From assembly GCA_964019055.1 (NCBI GenBank), contig OZ025223.1:5880625-5944624 (forward strand): a stretch of 64,000 nucleotides of DNA. The letters run 5' to 3'. Every line of letters begins with the position of its first letter. Positions within the stretch are counted from its first letter, which is position 1. Below the pieces are notes generated by a model, which was given only the letters and a program-made list of their open reading frames with translations, was not told where the DNA came from and did not search any database. This document shows positions 37,359-47,848 of the stretch, one piece after another. This DNA comes from Anthopleura xanthogrammica (Eukaryota; Cnidaria; Anthozoa; Actiniaria; Actiniidae). The position numbers were made by a program, and so were the translations under genes.

Positions 37359-39105
37359 TCACTCGTTACTGGCACTAAAGTTGAGAGACTTTATTTTCTT
37401 TTTAAATCTTGATATTATTTGTTCAGTTTTTATGTCGTTAGGTAGAGAATTCCAAAGCCGGGCCCCTGTAAAAGCAAAACTGTATCTATAAAAGTCTGTC
37501 CTGGCTTTTGGAATTCTCAAGTTTTTGTCACTTCGTCTAAGGTCGTAATTGGTCCCACCATTAACTTTGAATATGTCCTGAAGGTAAGATGGTGCTAAAC
37601 CATTCACGATCTTAAACATCATGATCGCTTTTTGCTGCAGTCTCATCTCTTTTAAAGGAACCCATTTTAGGTCATTAAATACTTTATCTGTGTGCACACT
37701 ACGATAAGGTGCGCCTGTGATTATCCTTGCAGCACGGTTCTGCAATTTCTGAAGTTTGTCAGCCAATGTTTCATCAAGGTTGTCCCAAACAAGACAGCAG
37801 TAGGTAAAATGTGGTTCAACTATTGCCTTATAGACCTTGTTTAAGTAATATTGACCCAAGATAGGTTTGATCCTCTTTAGGATGCCTAGATTACAAGAAA
37901 TCTTTTTCTTGATATAATCCACATGGCTTTTCCATGTTAAGTTTTCATCTACATATACTCCTAAACATTTGGTTTCATGGCTACGTTTTAAACTGGTTCC
38001 ATCGACAGACAGATTGATGCCGTCTACATCATCTAATGCGGCCAACCTCTGTCGAGAACCTATCAACATGAATTCAGTTTTAAGTATATTCAGGGTGAGC
38101 TTATTAGCACGAAGCCAGGAACACACATGTTGGAGGTCGTTTTTCATTTGTGCATTCAAACTTGGTATTTGACAGTCAGAGAACGTCATGGTCGTATCAT
38201 CAGCAAAAAGCCTTACACTACTGTGATTTAGGCAATTTGGAAGGTCGTTAACATAGATTAAGAAAAGTACCGGTCCCAAAATTGTTCCTTGCGGAATGCC
38301 AAAATTTGTGGGTTGAGGATCAGATAGTGTTCCATTTACTGAACACATTTGAGTTCTACCGGTTAAATACGACTCAAACCATTCTATAACCTTTGTGTCA
38401 AAACCATAGTAAGATAGTTTATGCAGTAGAATATAATGATCAATGGTGTCAAATGCTTTTTTAAGATCTAGGTAAATAACACCATTAACCATTTTTCTAT
38501 CAATGTTGTAGCACCATTCGTTAGTCTGATCTAAAAGAGCCGTCAGTGTTGAATGAAGCGGCCTAAAACCTGATTGGTGGCGATCAATTAATTTATACTG
38601 GTCAAAGTATCCTGCCAACTGTTCGTATATCAGTTTCTCGAAAACACGAGAGATGGCAGGAGTAATTGAGATTGGCCTATAATTACCAGGATCGTCATGA
38701 TCTCCAGACTTAAATAAGGGACAAACTTTAGCTATTTTCCATTCAGATGGAAAAATAGCAGTTTGAATTGAAGTGTTAAATAATTCCGTTAGTGAATGGT
38801 AAATATATGGTGCTGATATTTTCAATAAGGTATTGGGAATTTTGTCGAGACCAGTAGCTTTACTGGTATCAATTCCTTTCAAAACCTTTAGAACATCTTC
38901 AGGTTTGATTAACTGAAATTTGAATACATGTTCTATTGGTTTAATGAAATCAGTGAAATGAGCATTGCCAGGGTTTGAATTAATTTCAGAAGCCAAACTA
39001 CCTGCAATTTTAGTAAAAAAAGTGTTGAGGACGTTTGCAATACTTTTGGTATTACTGACGATGTTACCGGTTTTGCCTTTAATTTCTCTGATTTCAACAC
39101 ATTCT
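37359..39105 (-). pseudogene. Reverse transcriptase ORF of the non-LTR element
   Basis: Motifs in order: LKGIDTSKATGLD, FPSEWKIAKVCPLFK, NYRPIS, YLDLKKAFDTIDH, GIPQGTILGPVLFL and the catalytic box RLFADD, then thumb motifs (LTLNILKTEFMLIG, KCLGVYVDENLTW). The frame is open from about 39105, upstream of 38996, into the stop at 37359. It is cut from the endonuclease frame by a one-base shift near 39110, so the copy is defective. Confidence 0.9.
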
Positions 39106-40046
39106 GATTTCTTGCCTCAGGTTATTGATCGTTTTCCATGTTTTCTTAGAGTCACGAGAGTGATTTTCAATTTCTGCTCGATAAAATTCTTTTTTTGTTT
39201 TAATGATTAATTTGTTGGTTTTGTTTCGTTGCAGTCGATATAGCGACCAATCCTCGGAATCCTTAGATTTCATTGCTTTTGATTTCAGGTAGTCTCGTTT
39301 ATATATTTCGCTCTTAACAATTGCGTTAATCCACGGGGAGGGACTATTACGCACCTTAATCAATCTCATGGGAGCATGCTTTTCAATTACATTTAAAAAG
39401 GTTGATTTCCAACTATCCCAAATATTTTCAATAGATTTTGTACTTTCAAGAGTGGGCCAATCAGTGTTCAATAGGTCCTTCTCGAAATCCGAGGAGACAA
39501 AGTGTTTAAAATTTCTATTTTCGATTATCTTTGGTCTTCCCCTAGGGTTACCAATTTTTCTAACAAAATAAACTAGATTATGGTCACTGATAGATAAGGG
39601 ATAAATTCCATGCTTGCTGATATTATCAGAGTAATTCGTGATGATCAGGTCGATCAGTGTTTGACTGGTTTGAGTAACTCTAGTCGGTTCATTGACCACC
39701 TGTTCCAATTGAAATTCATCCAACAAATCAATTAGGCGAATAGTGTGAGACTCTTGGGGATTTGATAGTAGATTACAATTCAAATCACCAAGTATATAGA
39801 ATTCTTTATAAATTTCATCAATGTTATATATCAAATTTTCGAATTTTTCGAAACAATCTAAAGGTAACTTAGGTGGTCTATACCAAGTGATGATTGAGAA
39901 AGGAGTGGAATTTGGTTGTTTGATTTCGAGAGTGATCAATTCTAGCTCATCACATTCGAGGTTTGTTTTTCTTGTAAAATTGATACAGTCTCGTAAATAA
40001 AAACAAACTCCACCACCATGTTTATCTCTATCTCTATTTTTCTTTG
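39094..40046 (-). pseudogene. Endonuclease (APE-type) ORF fragment of the non-LTR element
   Basis: HGGGVCFYLRD, WYRPPK, ILGDLNCNLL, TLIDLIITN and SISDHNLVYF are the C-terminal motifs of an exonuclease-endonuclease-phosphatase domain. The N-terminal catalytic part is missing. The frame ends (RQEIRMC) at 39094 because of the indel that separates it from the RT frame. Confidence 0.88.
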
Positions 40047-40294
40047 ACTATGCTATCAATGCCACTGGCGGGCACATGCCCCGCCCCAAATGTTTGGTAA
40101 TTAGTTTTGATTCTAGGTGCAACCCCCCCCCCCCCCCCCCCGGTCCTAGGTCCTCAGTCGCTCCGCCACTGAAAAGAACAATGTCATGGATCATTCATGG
40201 ATTTTTCCTAACAATATTGTGATCCTAAAATTTTCAAGACAGAAAAAAGTTTTAAGAATGTCAAACTTGCACCCATCCAATCCCCATCTTTCAG

Positions 40295-40543
40295 TTGCAG
40301 TCTCCCCTCATAAAAGAAAATAAGAACTGTAATCTACTGAAACTCAAGGTGAAAACGTTGTTTATCACAATCGGTATTATTACATTGAATTACTGTGTGT
40401 TTCAGGGCACAATAACATTCGTTCATTTCACACTATTGACAAGTGTCTTTGTATATCAAACAATCGATGATTCGATCGAGAATACATTCAGTGACTGTGA
40501 TATCTTTGAGAAAGCACAGGCTTACCACCCTAAGTATCTGTAG
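40295..40543 (+). CDS. Last two exons of an unidentified gene
   Basis: Exons 40295-40348 (acceptor CATCTTTCAG, donor AAG|GTGAAA) and 40406-40543 (acceptor GTGTGTTTCAG, stop TAG), phase 0, separated by a 57-bp intron. They encode SPLIKENKNCNLLKLK and FVHFTLLTSVFVYQTIDDSI up to AQAYHPKYL. I do not recognise the family. The exon at 34570-34702 may belong to the same gene; if so, the hAT element lies within this gene. Confidence 0.45.
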   Translation: MQSPLIKENKNCNLLKLKVKTLFITIGIITLNYCVFQGTITFVHFTLLTSVFVYQTIDDSIENTFSDCDIFEKAQAYHPKYL

Positions 40544-41911
40544 TTTATGGTTTCTTGGCTTGGGATCCCTGTGGCACAGAATTCGAAATAGCTGTTAATC
40601 GATGTAGTTCAAATTTTGCTCTTAAAATCTTTTATCTCGAAATATAGATTTGATAGTAGTTTATTACTTTTTTTTTTCTTAAGTTTTTCTTCTGTGAAAA
40701 AATCCTCAAAAATGCTTGTTTGGGCCTTTCAAAGTTCGGGGGTTAATTAGAGTCGCTCTCCTTAGTGAAGAAATATATGAACAAATGAATGAATGAACGC
40801 ATAGGAATAAGAATGCACACGAGAATGCGTTCATTCGATCCATCTCGTTTCCACTCGTTCTCAGAATATGATCGGATACTCCAGATTATAATTGGATAAT
40901 CCATACTGTTTTGGATAAGACTGTCCAGTAGAATTGCATGTTGTGTCAATCTCAAAACTTAGCCAGGTTTTTTCCGCTAAAGTTTTGATTGGCGTAACCC
41001 AGTCCTTAGGGGAGTGAGAGGTTTGAGTTATGGTGTACATGTGGTTTAAGAGTCGATACTTTTGATGCTCACAAAACCATGGGGTTTTTTTTGCATCAAA
41101 AACAACAAAACTTGCCCCATTGAAACCTATTTAACTTGCTCTTTTAGAAGTCGGTGGTTTCAGTACGAAATTCCAAAATCCTGGAATATCCACAACCGTG
41201 GATTGACCTCTTGGAACGGACTTTTTCTAAAAGGAGCGTCGGATGAGCGACTGCCGGGCACGGAGTGAAATAAACTAAATGCCCGGCAGTCCGTGAATTT
41301 TTGCAAATAATTCTGCAAAATCCAAACCCAATTCGATGCCATTAATCTTCTCTACCTTCGTGAGAAATATCATGCGCTTTTCGTGAGCTTGATAGAGTTC
41401 TATTTTAGGCCGTTTTCTTTTCTCTGTATAGAAAACGAACGACTCCGCTTAGTGGCGTAGAAAAGTAGGATAAAAGGTTGTTCTCCACAGGAAAGGAAAA
41501 CTTTTGTGCCAAATAAGTAAGGATTACCTTGGTGATTTGGCGAGTTTTGGAATGTTCATCATTGAGCTCTAGAATACTTGCACAGGCAATAGACCTATTC
41601 TGCTTGGGCGTAATGTTTTCCCATTTCAGACCACGTGTCATTCCCCAGAGTATTATTTCTTTGTTCAACGGTTGCACACGAGAAGACACATGAATATGGA
41701 TACAACTCAAACAAAGAATATTATTCTCAAGAGAATGACACATGGTCTGAAATGGGAAAACATTACACCCAAGCCGAAAAGGTCTATTAACCCAGTGAAC
41801 GCTCCAAGATCGTCTAGATCTAGTTTTAAGACTTGGCTGCCCAAAGGCAACTCAGTAAATAACGGTCCATAATCAACATGGGCTCCCTGTGTTTTCCTCC
41901 TTGCTGTTAAA
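40544..41911. other. Intergenic stretch
   Basis: No exon seen. It holds a single monomer-like copy of the 40-bp satellite (CATAGGAATAAGAATGCACA at 40800), a short inverted pair around it (GAATGAACGCA / TGCGTTCATTC) and the family A MITE at 41590. Confidence 0.5.
41590..41786. mobile_element. Family A foldback MITE, complete copy
   Basis: TAGACCTATTCTGCTTGGGC to GCCGAAAAGGTCTA, inner arms CAGACCACGTGTCATTC / GAATGACACATGGTCTG. It lies ~125 bp upstream of the Rab start codon, so it may sit in the Rab promoter or 5' UTR. Confidence 0.85.
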
Positions 41912-44900
41912 ATGGCCGAAGCAGCAGATTATCATTTCAAGGTTCTAATGATTGGTGATAAATCTGTTGGTAAATCAAGTTTAATACGACGGTTTCACGA
42001 TGACAAGTTTGATAATCAGCTGTGTACCACTATTGGAGTGGACTTTTTCATACACGATCTGGAACTAGACGGCAAAAGAGTGAAGGTAAAATTAAAACAT
42101 GTCATGTCAAGGGCTGCTTCATATTTGCAAGTTCATCACTTTTTGTAGCTTGACTCACACAAATTACAATTATAACTTAATTCCTTAGTGTTAGGGTCTT
42201 ACTAGTATCTCATGCTATTCATAAAATTGCAGGCAGTATGCTGACAAAGCAATTTAATTTTTATTTTTGTGCTAGCAAAGAAAACCATATCGCAACCTTT
42301 GTATTCGAAGGTACCCGGAAGTTAGTAACTGCTCGAAAAACTATGGTACTTGCTGTACAGTCAGATTGCTGCTTGCAGTACCTTTGCTTGGTTTGGATCC
42401 TAAGTCAACATACTGTACACCATACCATGCACACTAAACCAAGGTTATTTCAGACAGTTCTTAGTCATTGTTGCTGAGACAGATAACAGCATGTCAAAAT
42501 CTTAATTTGACATGAAAAAAATAACTCTGACAGCTCAGGGTAAATTTCCAGATTATACGCCCCCACATGACAATCAATTAATGATGGCTTATAGTCAACG
42601 AACTTCACGCTTGAAAACAAAACTTCAATATTCAAGAGAATAATCGAATATTGAAAAGAATATTCGAATATTCAAAACAATATTCGAATATTCAGAACAA
42701 TATTCGAATCTTTGTCCGAATATTCCATTATTCAAATGAAGATGTGAATGCATTGAAAATTTATGACTGGCACATTCCTTTGAGTACAAAACAAAAATGT
42801 GCCAGTAAAACCCCAACTCCTTTCTGACATCGATGAGTACCTTTCCAAGATATTCGTTTGTCTTTCTCTCCACAAAAACCAGGCATTTGGAATCTCTTAT
42901 GCAGCTTTTGAAAATAGAGCCTACTTTATATGCATCCTCCGCCATTATTACGAGTCAGTCTCACAGTACTAATAACATTCCAACGTGCCAAGACCCGGGG
43001 GGGGGGGGGGGGGAGGGCACTCCCATATATAGCCTATAGGGAGATGTTCCGCTGGATAGGGTATGGTTTTTTGAGATTTTGGTCTTAGGCAGGGTATATG
43101 ATTTCCATGATATTTTCTTGAACAGGGTCATCATTCTTGGATAGGTTATATTAGGGGTACTAGCATTTTCCAGTCTTAGATACATGGGTATTCAATTTTA
43201 ACTTTTTTTCAAAACTAGTTCTTTTCGCCGTGAAAAAGCTCTTGACACATAACTTTCAACTGTGCCGGCGTATTCAGGTTATAGAATTTCTCTTGAGACT
43301 TAGATAGGGTTATAATTATAAGTTACATTGTTGTGTCTTGAACAGGGTATGTTTTATCAAAATATTCCTGTCTTAGATAGGGTCTGGGTCTTCGGATCCC
43401 AGCGGATCATAACCATCACTGAACCACACTTAGTACCCCTCCCCCCCCCCCCCCGGGTAACAAATTCCTACAATGGAAAACAAAATTTAATGCACCCTCT
43501 TGATACACCCCTGATATATAGATGGACATATGATTTCATTTGTTTTGTTCAATAATTATTGTCATTATTTACATGTTTTATTGCCAGTCAGAAAAGTGTT
43601 GCATATTTTATAAGGATTTGTAACTCATTGTTCCAGTTTTAGTAACTAGTAACGTTTCTGATGTTCATTTTGACACAACTAACTTGAAGATCGGCTAGAG
43701 GAAGTTAGCTCAGGGACTGGCAATAATTTACAGGGGGCTGGTGCATTTTGATTTTCACTTGCACAAATTTTTGTGACCCTTACAAAGTGCCCTTTGTCTC
43801 TCTTAGCCCTGTCCTTTGTGGAGCTTAAATGCTGTCCCCCCTCTATTTGCACCAGCCCCCTCCCTGTAAATAATGACTGGTTCCTTGTGTGACCAAGCAC
43901 TTGACCATTGCAAGTTGTCCATTAAACATAACCTTTTCATTAACAAATTTTGAAAATTGCAAGTGTGTACATGCACTACTGGCTGAGAACCTGTGAAAAA
44001 AAACCTGTGAATTTTTTTAATTTCATAGGTTTTTCACAGGATTTTCACAGGTTTTCAGCCAGTAGTGATGTATATGCATGCATGTGTGGGCATGATAGGT
44101 TTTACATTCTGGTGCAATAAAGTTGCAATTCAATCCTAGTACATGAAAGATTCCATCTTTAATGCATTTTTTTTGGTTGTTTTGTAGCTACAGTTGTGGG
44201 ATACTGCAGGTGAAGAGAAGTACAGAGCACTGACGAGTACGTACTTCAGAGGAGCTCATGGTGCTCTTATTGTATTTGATTTGACTTCTAAAAAGTCATT
44301 TCAAAATGTCAAGGATTACTGGTTAAAACAAATCTGTAGAGAAAGGTAAGGATTAAAGTGCCCCTAATAAAAAGCACCAGACTTATTTCAAATAAATCTT
44401 TAATGGTCTCAATAACATGTTTTTGCATGATTTTCCTGCTTTCGGTGTAATCCTAATTTTTACACAGGAATCCCATTTCAGACAAACCAAGTGGGACTAT
44501 CCCGGGGATTTTGAGATTAAATCAGTGTACAATATTACCCCACCACCATTAGGAGAAGAAAAAACTAATTATAACCCCCTTGGTTAACTTCCGGGAAAGC
44601 CGATGATAAGTGCATTATTATTTAATATTCCAGTGGTGAAGAGTGTGTTGTAGTAGCAGTTGGTAGTAAATGTGACTTAAAAGATGAAAGAAAAGTTACT
44701 GAAGAGGAAATTCAGGTAAGATATACTATTTTAAACAATTATTGGATGAGGTTGAGCATGATATCTTAATATTTATCAAGACCAAGGCCGTCTTATCTGC
44801 CAAAGATGTAGGCTGAGGCGGATAAAACTGCAGAGGTCTTGATATTTACGATATCATGCAAAAACCAAATTCAATAATTGTTTTATTATAAATTTTGTAA

Positions 44901-46552
44901 ATAAAGATTTAATTCTGCTTTTGAAAAAATACAGTAGCGAACGTATTTTCATTTCCATTGTGACCTTGAGTTAACTCGACATGATAAATGTATTATCTGT
45001 AGGTAAAACCTACAGATAATACATTTATCATGTCGAGTTCACACAATATCATGGATTGGCTGAGGGCTCTCTCCAATCAGAAGCGAGATAGTGAGTAAAA
45101 TGTATAATAATAGGTTTTTTGTATTCTCAGTAATATGTGATTTTCGACTTTGATATTTAACAATTAGTCCTCGAGTCCGAATGGTCTACGAGTCAATAGC
45201 CCATGAGGCCGAAGGCCGAATGGGCTATTGACTCGTAGGCCATGAGGGTGAGAGGTCTAATTGTTTTAGTAAAAACCTACTAATCGGTCCAATAAAAGGA
45301 TGCAAAAAGTTTTGGATTTTGCTTTAAATATATATTTTTTGGTTTTCAAAACCGGCGCTTTTCACTACTAGAGGTCTATCACTAATAGACCCCTAGTAGC
45401 TCAGCCAATCACAGGGCTCGATTGGTGATAGACCATTAGTAGGTTTTTTCTAATATAAGTTATCTTTCATATGACAGGAACGTAATAGATTCGGTACTAC
45501 AGAATCTAAGATAATGCCAAATTTTGATTTTGCTGATTAAAGAATTTTCCTGTTCTGAATTTATTATTTATTTATACTAATCACTTTAGCTTTGTATAGT
45601 GAGAAATCTCTACAATTAGAAAAACTTTTTACCATACAGTTTTAGAGTATCTATTAGAGTATCTATTAGCAAAAAAGATAACGCACAAATTAAAGACCTT
45701 TTCAGGATATCATCAAAATAATAATTCTTCAAGTTGTGGTCATGCACATGCTTCACAGCTCAGGCCATAAAAATCTATGGAGCCACCTTAAGTTTTCTGA
45801 CATGAAAGCAGCGGTTATTTCAGTTTGTCTACAAAGCAATTAAAAGAATCAGATAATTCCAGGGGGGGTAAACATGTATGGAATTCCTTGGGTCAGAGGA
45901 CTAGGAACATTCGGAACATTTGAAATTTCGGAAGGCAAGGGGAGAAAGAAAATAATGTGATTTTTTACGTAATATATAATCTTTGACTCGTGGTTGTATG
46001 TCTGATACAACACGGACACGAATATTGTATATTACTTATGAAACGTCTACATTCATGTTCTACTAAAATTTTAAAGATAAAATTGAATTTGCCTGAGAAA
46101 ATTGGAGTTAATGTTTATGCAAACCAGGACGATTTTGTATCAGATATATACAACGTCCTCCACAGAGCTGACAATGATTTCTATTGTTTTTTTTCTTCTC
46201 ATTAATTATTCATGAGTTTTATAATAGTAAATTCATTGTTGACTCTGATGAATTTACCCAAGCCACAAAACACCTAAACTTCCTTTTTACTCATTTTTGC
46301 CTCTCTTTTTTTTCGGTACAGGAATTTTGTGGTCTTCACAGTCTAAGTTGGGTAGAGACAAGTGCTAAAAGTAGTATCAACATCAAAGAAACATTTGAAT
46401 CTCTCGCGAGAAAGCTAATGACCTACACTGATGAAGGGATATCCCTTCAATCCCATCAGAGTGGTCCAGGAAGCTTCACTTTACATGGTGCTTATGATGT
46501 GCCGGAGAATAATTCTGAAAGTTATTTGAGTTACTGTGGCTGTGGGACTTAA
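41912..46552 (+). CDS. Divergent Rab-family small GTPase
   Basis: Exons 41912-42085, 44188-44345, 44634-44715, 46322-46552; 214 residues in one frame. Start is the ATG in AAAATGGCC. G1 is GDKSVGKSS (15-23), G2 TTIGVDFF (39-46), G3 WDTAGEE (62-68), G4 GSKCDL (121-126), G5 ETSAK (150-154). YFRGAHGALIVFDLT is typical of Rabs, which direct membrane traffic. Odd points: the catalytic Gln of WDTAGQE is Glu (E67), the G4 Asn is Ser (S122), and the C-terminus is YCGCGT, so the two cysteines (210, 212) of a CXC prenylation site are followed by two extra residues. I cannot name the Rab subfamily. Loss of the Gln suggests low GTP hydrolysis (inference). Confidence 0.85.
42611..42735. repeat. Short ATTCGAATATT tandem repeat
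   Basis: Six or so diverged ~19-bp units built on the palindrome GAATATTCAAAACAATATTC, in Rab intron 1. Confidence 0.75.
42993..43458. mobile_element. Element with G-run/C-run inverted ends
   Basis: ACCCGGGGG... at the left (15+ G) and ...CCCCCGGGT at the right (about 15 C) bound 466 bp. Inside, diverged units of GGATAGGGTATG...GAT recur (43055, 43090, 43135, 43300, 43345, 43375), reading TAGGGTATGTTTT-like. Confidence 0.6.
43974..44067. repeat. Short foldback element
   Basis: CACTACTGGCTGAGAACCTG-TGAAA pairs with TTTCACAGG-TTTTCAGCCAGTAGTG; repeats of CCTGTGAA between. Confidence 0.8.
44734..44883. repeat. Family C foldback, diverged copy in Rab intron 3
   Basis: AACAATTATTGGATGAGG and GCATGATATC pair with GATATCATGC and TTCAATAATTGTT. 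Confidence 0.7.
44973..45040. repeat. Near-perfect 32-bp-arm hairpin
   Basis: AACTCGACATGATAAATG-TATTATCTGTAGGT, loop AAA, then the exact complement. In Rab intron 3. Confidence 0.9.
45108..45286. mobile_element. Foldback MITE in Rab intron 3
   Basis: Outer ends AATAGGTTTTT / AAAAACCTACTAATC, inner arms CAATTAGTCCTCGAG...ACGAGTCAATAGCCCAT and their complements around GAGGCCGAAGGCCG. A second related foldback (GAGGTCTATCACTAATAG / TGATAGACC) follows at 45370-45445. Confidence 0.75.
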
Positions 46553-47848
46553 ATACAGTAGCCAACATTCGCAAATATAAACATAATTAAATTCTCCTGG
46601 AGAGGCTGATTATCCTTAACATGAACAAGAACAGTACAATAAGACAAATATGTACATCCATATAGCGACAAGCTACTCAGTTTTGGGTACAGAGAGAGAG
46701 GTTTATTCGGGAAAACACGTAAAATATCTACAATTCAGTGATATAAACCTCTCTGGCCTCCATAAGGGTGGGAGGGTGGGTAATGTTAATGCACTAAAAC
46801 TCTAAAACTGTATCTAATACTCTAAAAAAACGTGTACACACACCATGAGAGAATGAATGATAAGTAATCTGACGCTCCTGAATGGGAATGGGGATCCATG
46901 GTTTTCAAACCATAGCAACCAGAGGTGTGACGAAAACCAGGAACCGAATCAGGCTGAGTCGAATTAATTATTTTAAATCATTCAAAATATACCCATGTAT
47001 AGACCTTACAATAGACCATGCTCCAAGTGTTGGCTAGACTGTTATAGTCAAAACTGCTCAAGCCATTAATCCATTAAGGATCTTATTCGAATATGGAGTT
47101 GATTATTCACTCTGAGTTTTCATTAAAAAATTCCAAAAGATGGCCTTTCTGGGGGGTTTTTCTACCTTGGCATGGCAATTGTTGAAGAATCCAATCAAAA
47201 CTCTGACAAGTAGATAATTTATTTTCAAATTTGGAGTCAGAGTAAATAATGAACTCAATATTCGAAAAATAAATTCATCAATGGATTCTAGGGGGGTACG
47301 CTTGAGCCATTTTGACTGTAGCAGTCCCTCTTTTCCAGAAAAATCTGACTCAACTGAGTTAGGAGGGAAAAGAGGCACTGTTAACAGTCTAAGTGTTGGC
47401 ATGATCTAACATGAATTGAATGTGAAACTAATGAATGTAGGTAGGATAAAAGGAATGGAATATTGAACTAAATTATATTACTGCATTATTATGTTAATTA
47501 CCCTTTTCTCATTAGAGTAGAAAATAGTATCAAAAGTATTCAAATGCTGGTTAATATTTTAATGAAATAATTAGATAAATGGTTACATTGGAGGGTTTGA
47601 ATGTGCTCTTGCTATTTTGGCACCAAAAAAAATGATTAAATTTTAGAAATGTTGTACAAAACAATGAAATATTCTAATGAATAATATTAACAGCACACAT
47701 GAATGACACACACGACCAGTCAGAGCATGTTACATTTACTGCTTGGTCGTGTAACCAATGTAAATACATTAATCAATAAGCATTTAAATAATAATTTATA
47801 TTTCCTTGCTACAGGGAATTTGTTGTCATTTATTCCCTATTGTTGTTT
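46553..47848. other. Intergenic stretch between Rab and the EF-hand gene
   Basis: The two genes converge here. Apart from the family E foldback (47044-47320) no gene or RNA is seen. Confidence 0.55.
47044..47320. mobile_element. Foldback MITE (family E)
   Basis: TAGTCAAAACTGCTCAAGCC...GAGTTGATTATTCACTCTGA pairs with TCAGAGTAAATAATGAACTC...CTTGAGCCATTTTGACTGTA. A partial copy is at 28560. Confidence 0.8.

Larger units (their letters stand above)
37180..40046 (-). mobile_element. CR1/L2-like non-LTR retrotransposon, 5'-truncated
   Basis: Minus-strand order: endonuclease C-terminal part (from about 40046), reverse transcriptase, short 3' UTR and an (ATT)n tail (37180-37201), typical of the CR1/L2/Rex group. 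The 5' end is lost inside the endonuclease, at RDKHGGGVCFYLRD. It is nested in the hAT element near its right end. Confidence 0.9.
34703..40171. mobile_element. 5.47-kb hAT-type composite element with 8-bp TSD
   Basis: Left end CAGTGGCGTAGCGA and right end TCGCTCCGCCACTG are inverted and differ at one base; both are followed inward by long G/C runs (about 34724-34748 and 40123-40141). The flanking 8 bp are identical: AAAAGAAC at 34695-34702 and 40172-40179, the TSD length of hAT transposons. No hAT transposase is seen. Inside lie a GATA microsatellite, a cluster of ~20-bp motifs, a 24-bp satellite, a GGTG/GGTA array and a nested non-LTR retrotransposon. Confidence 0.82.
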
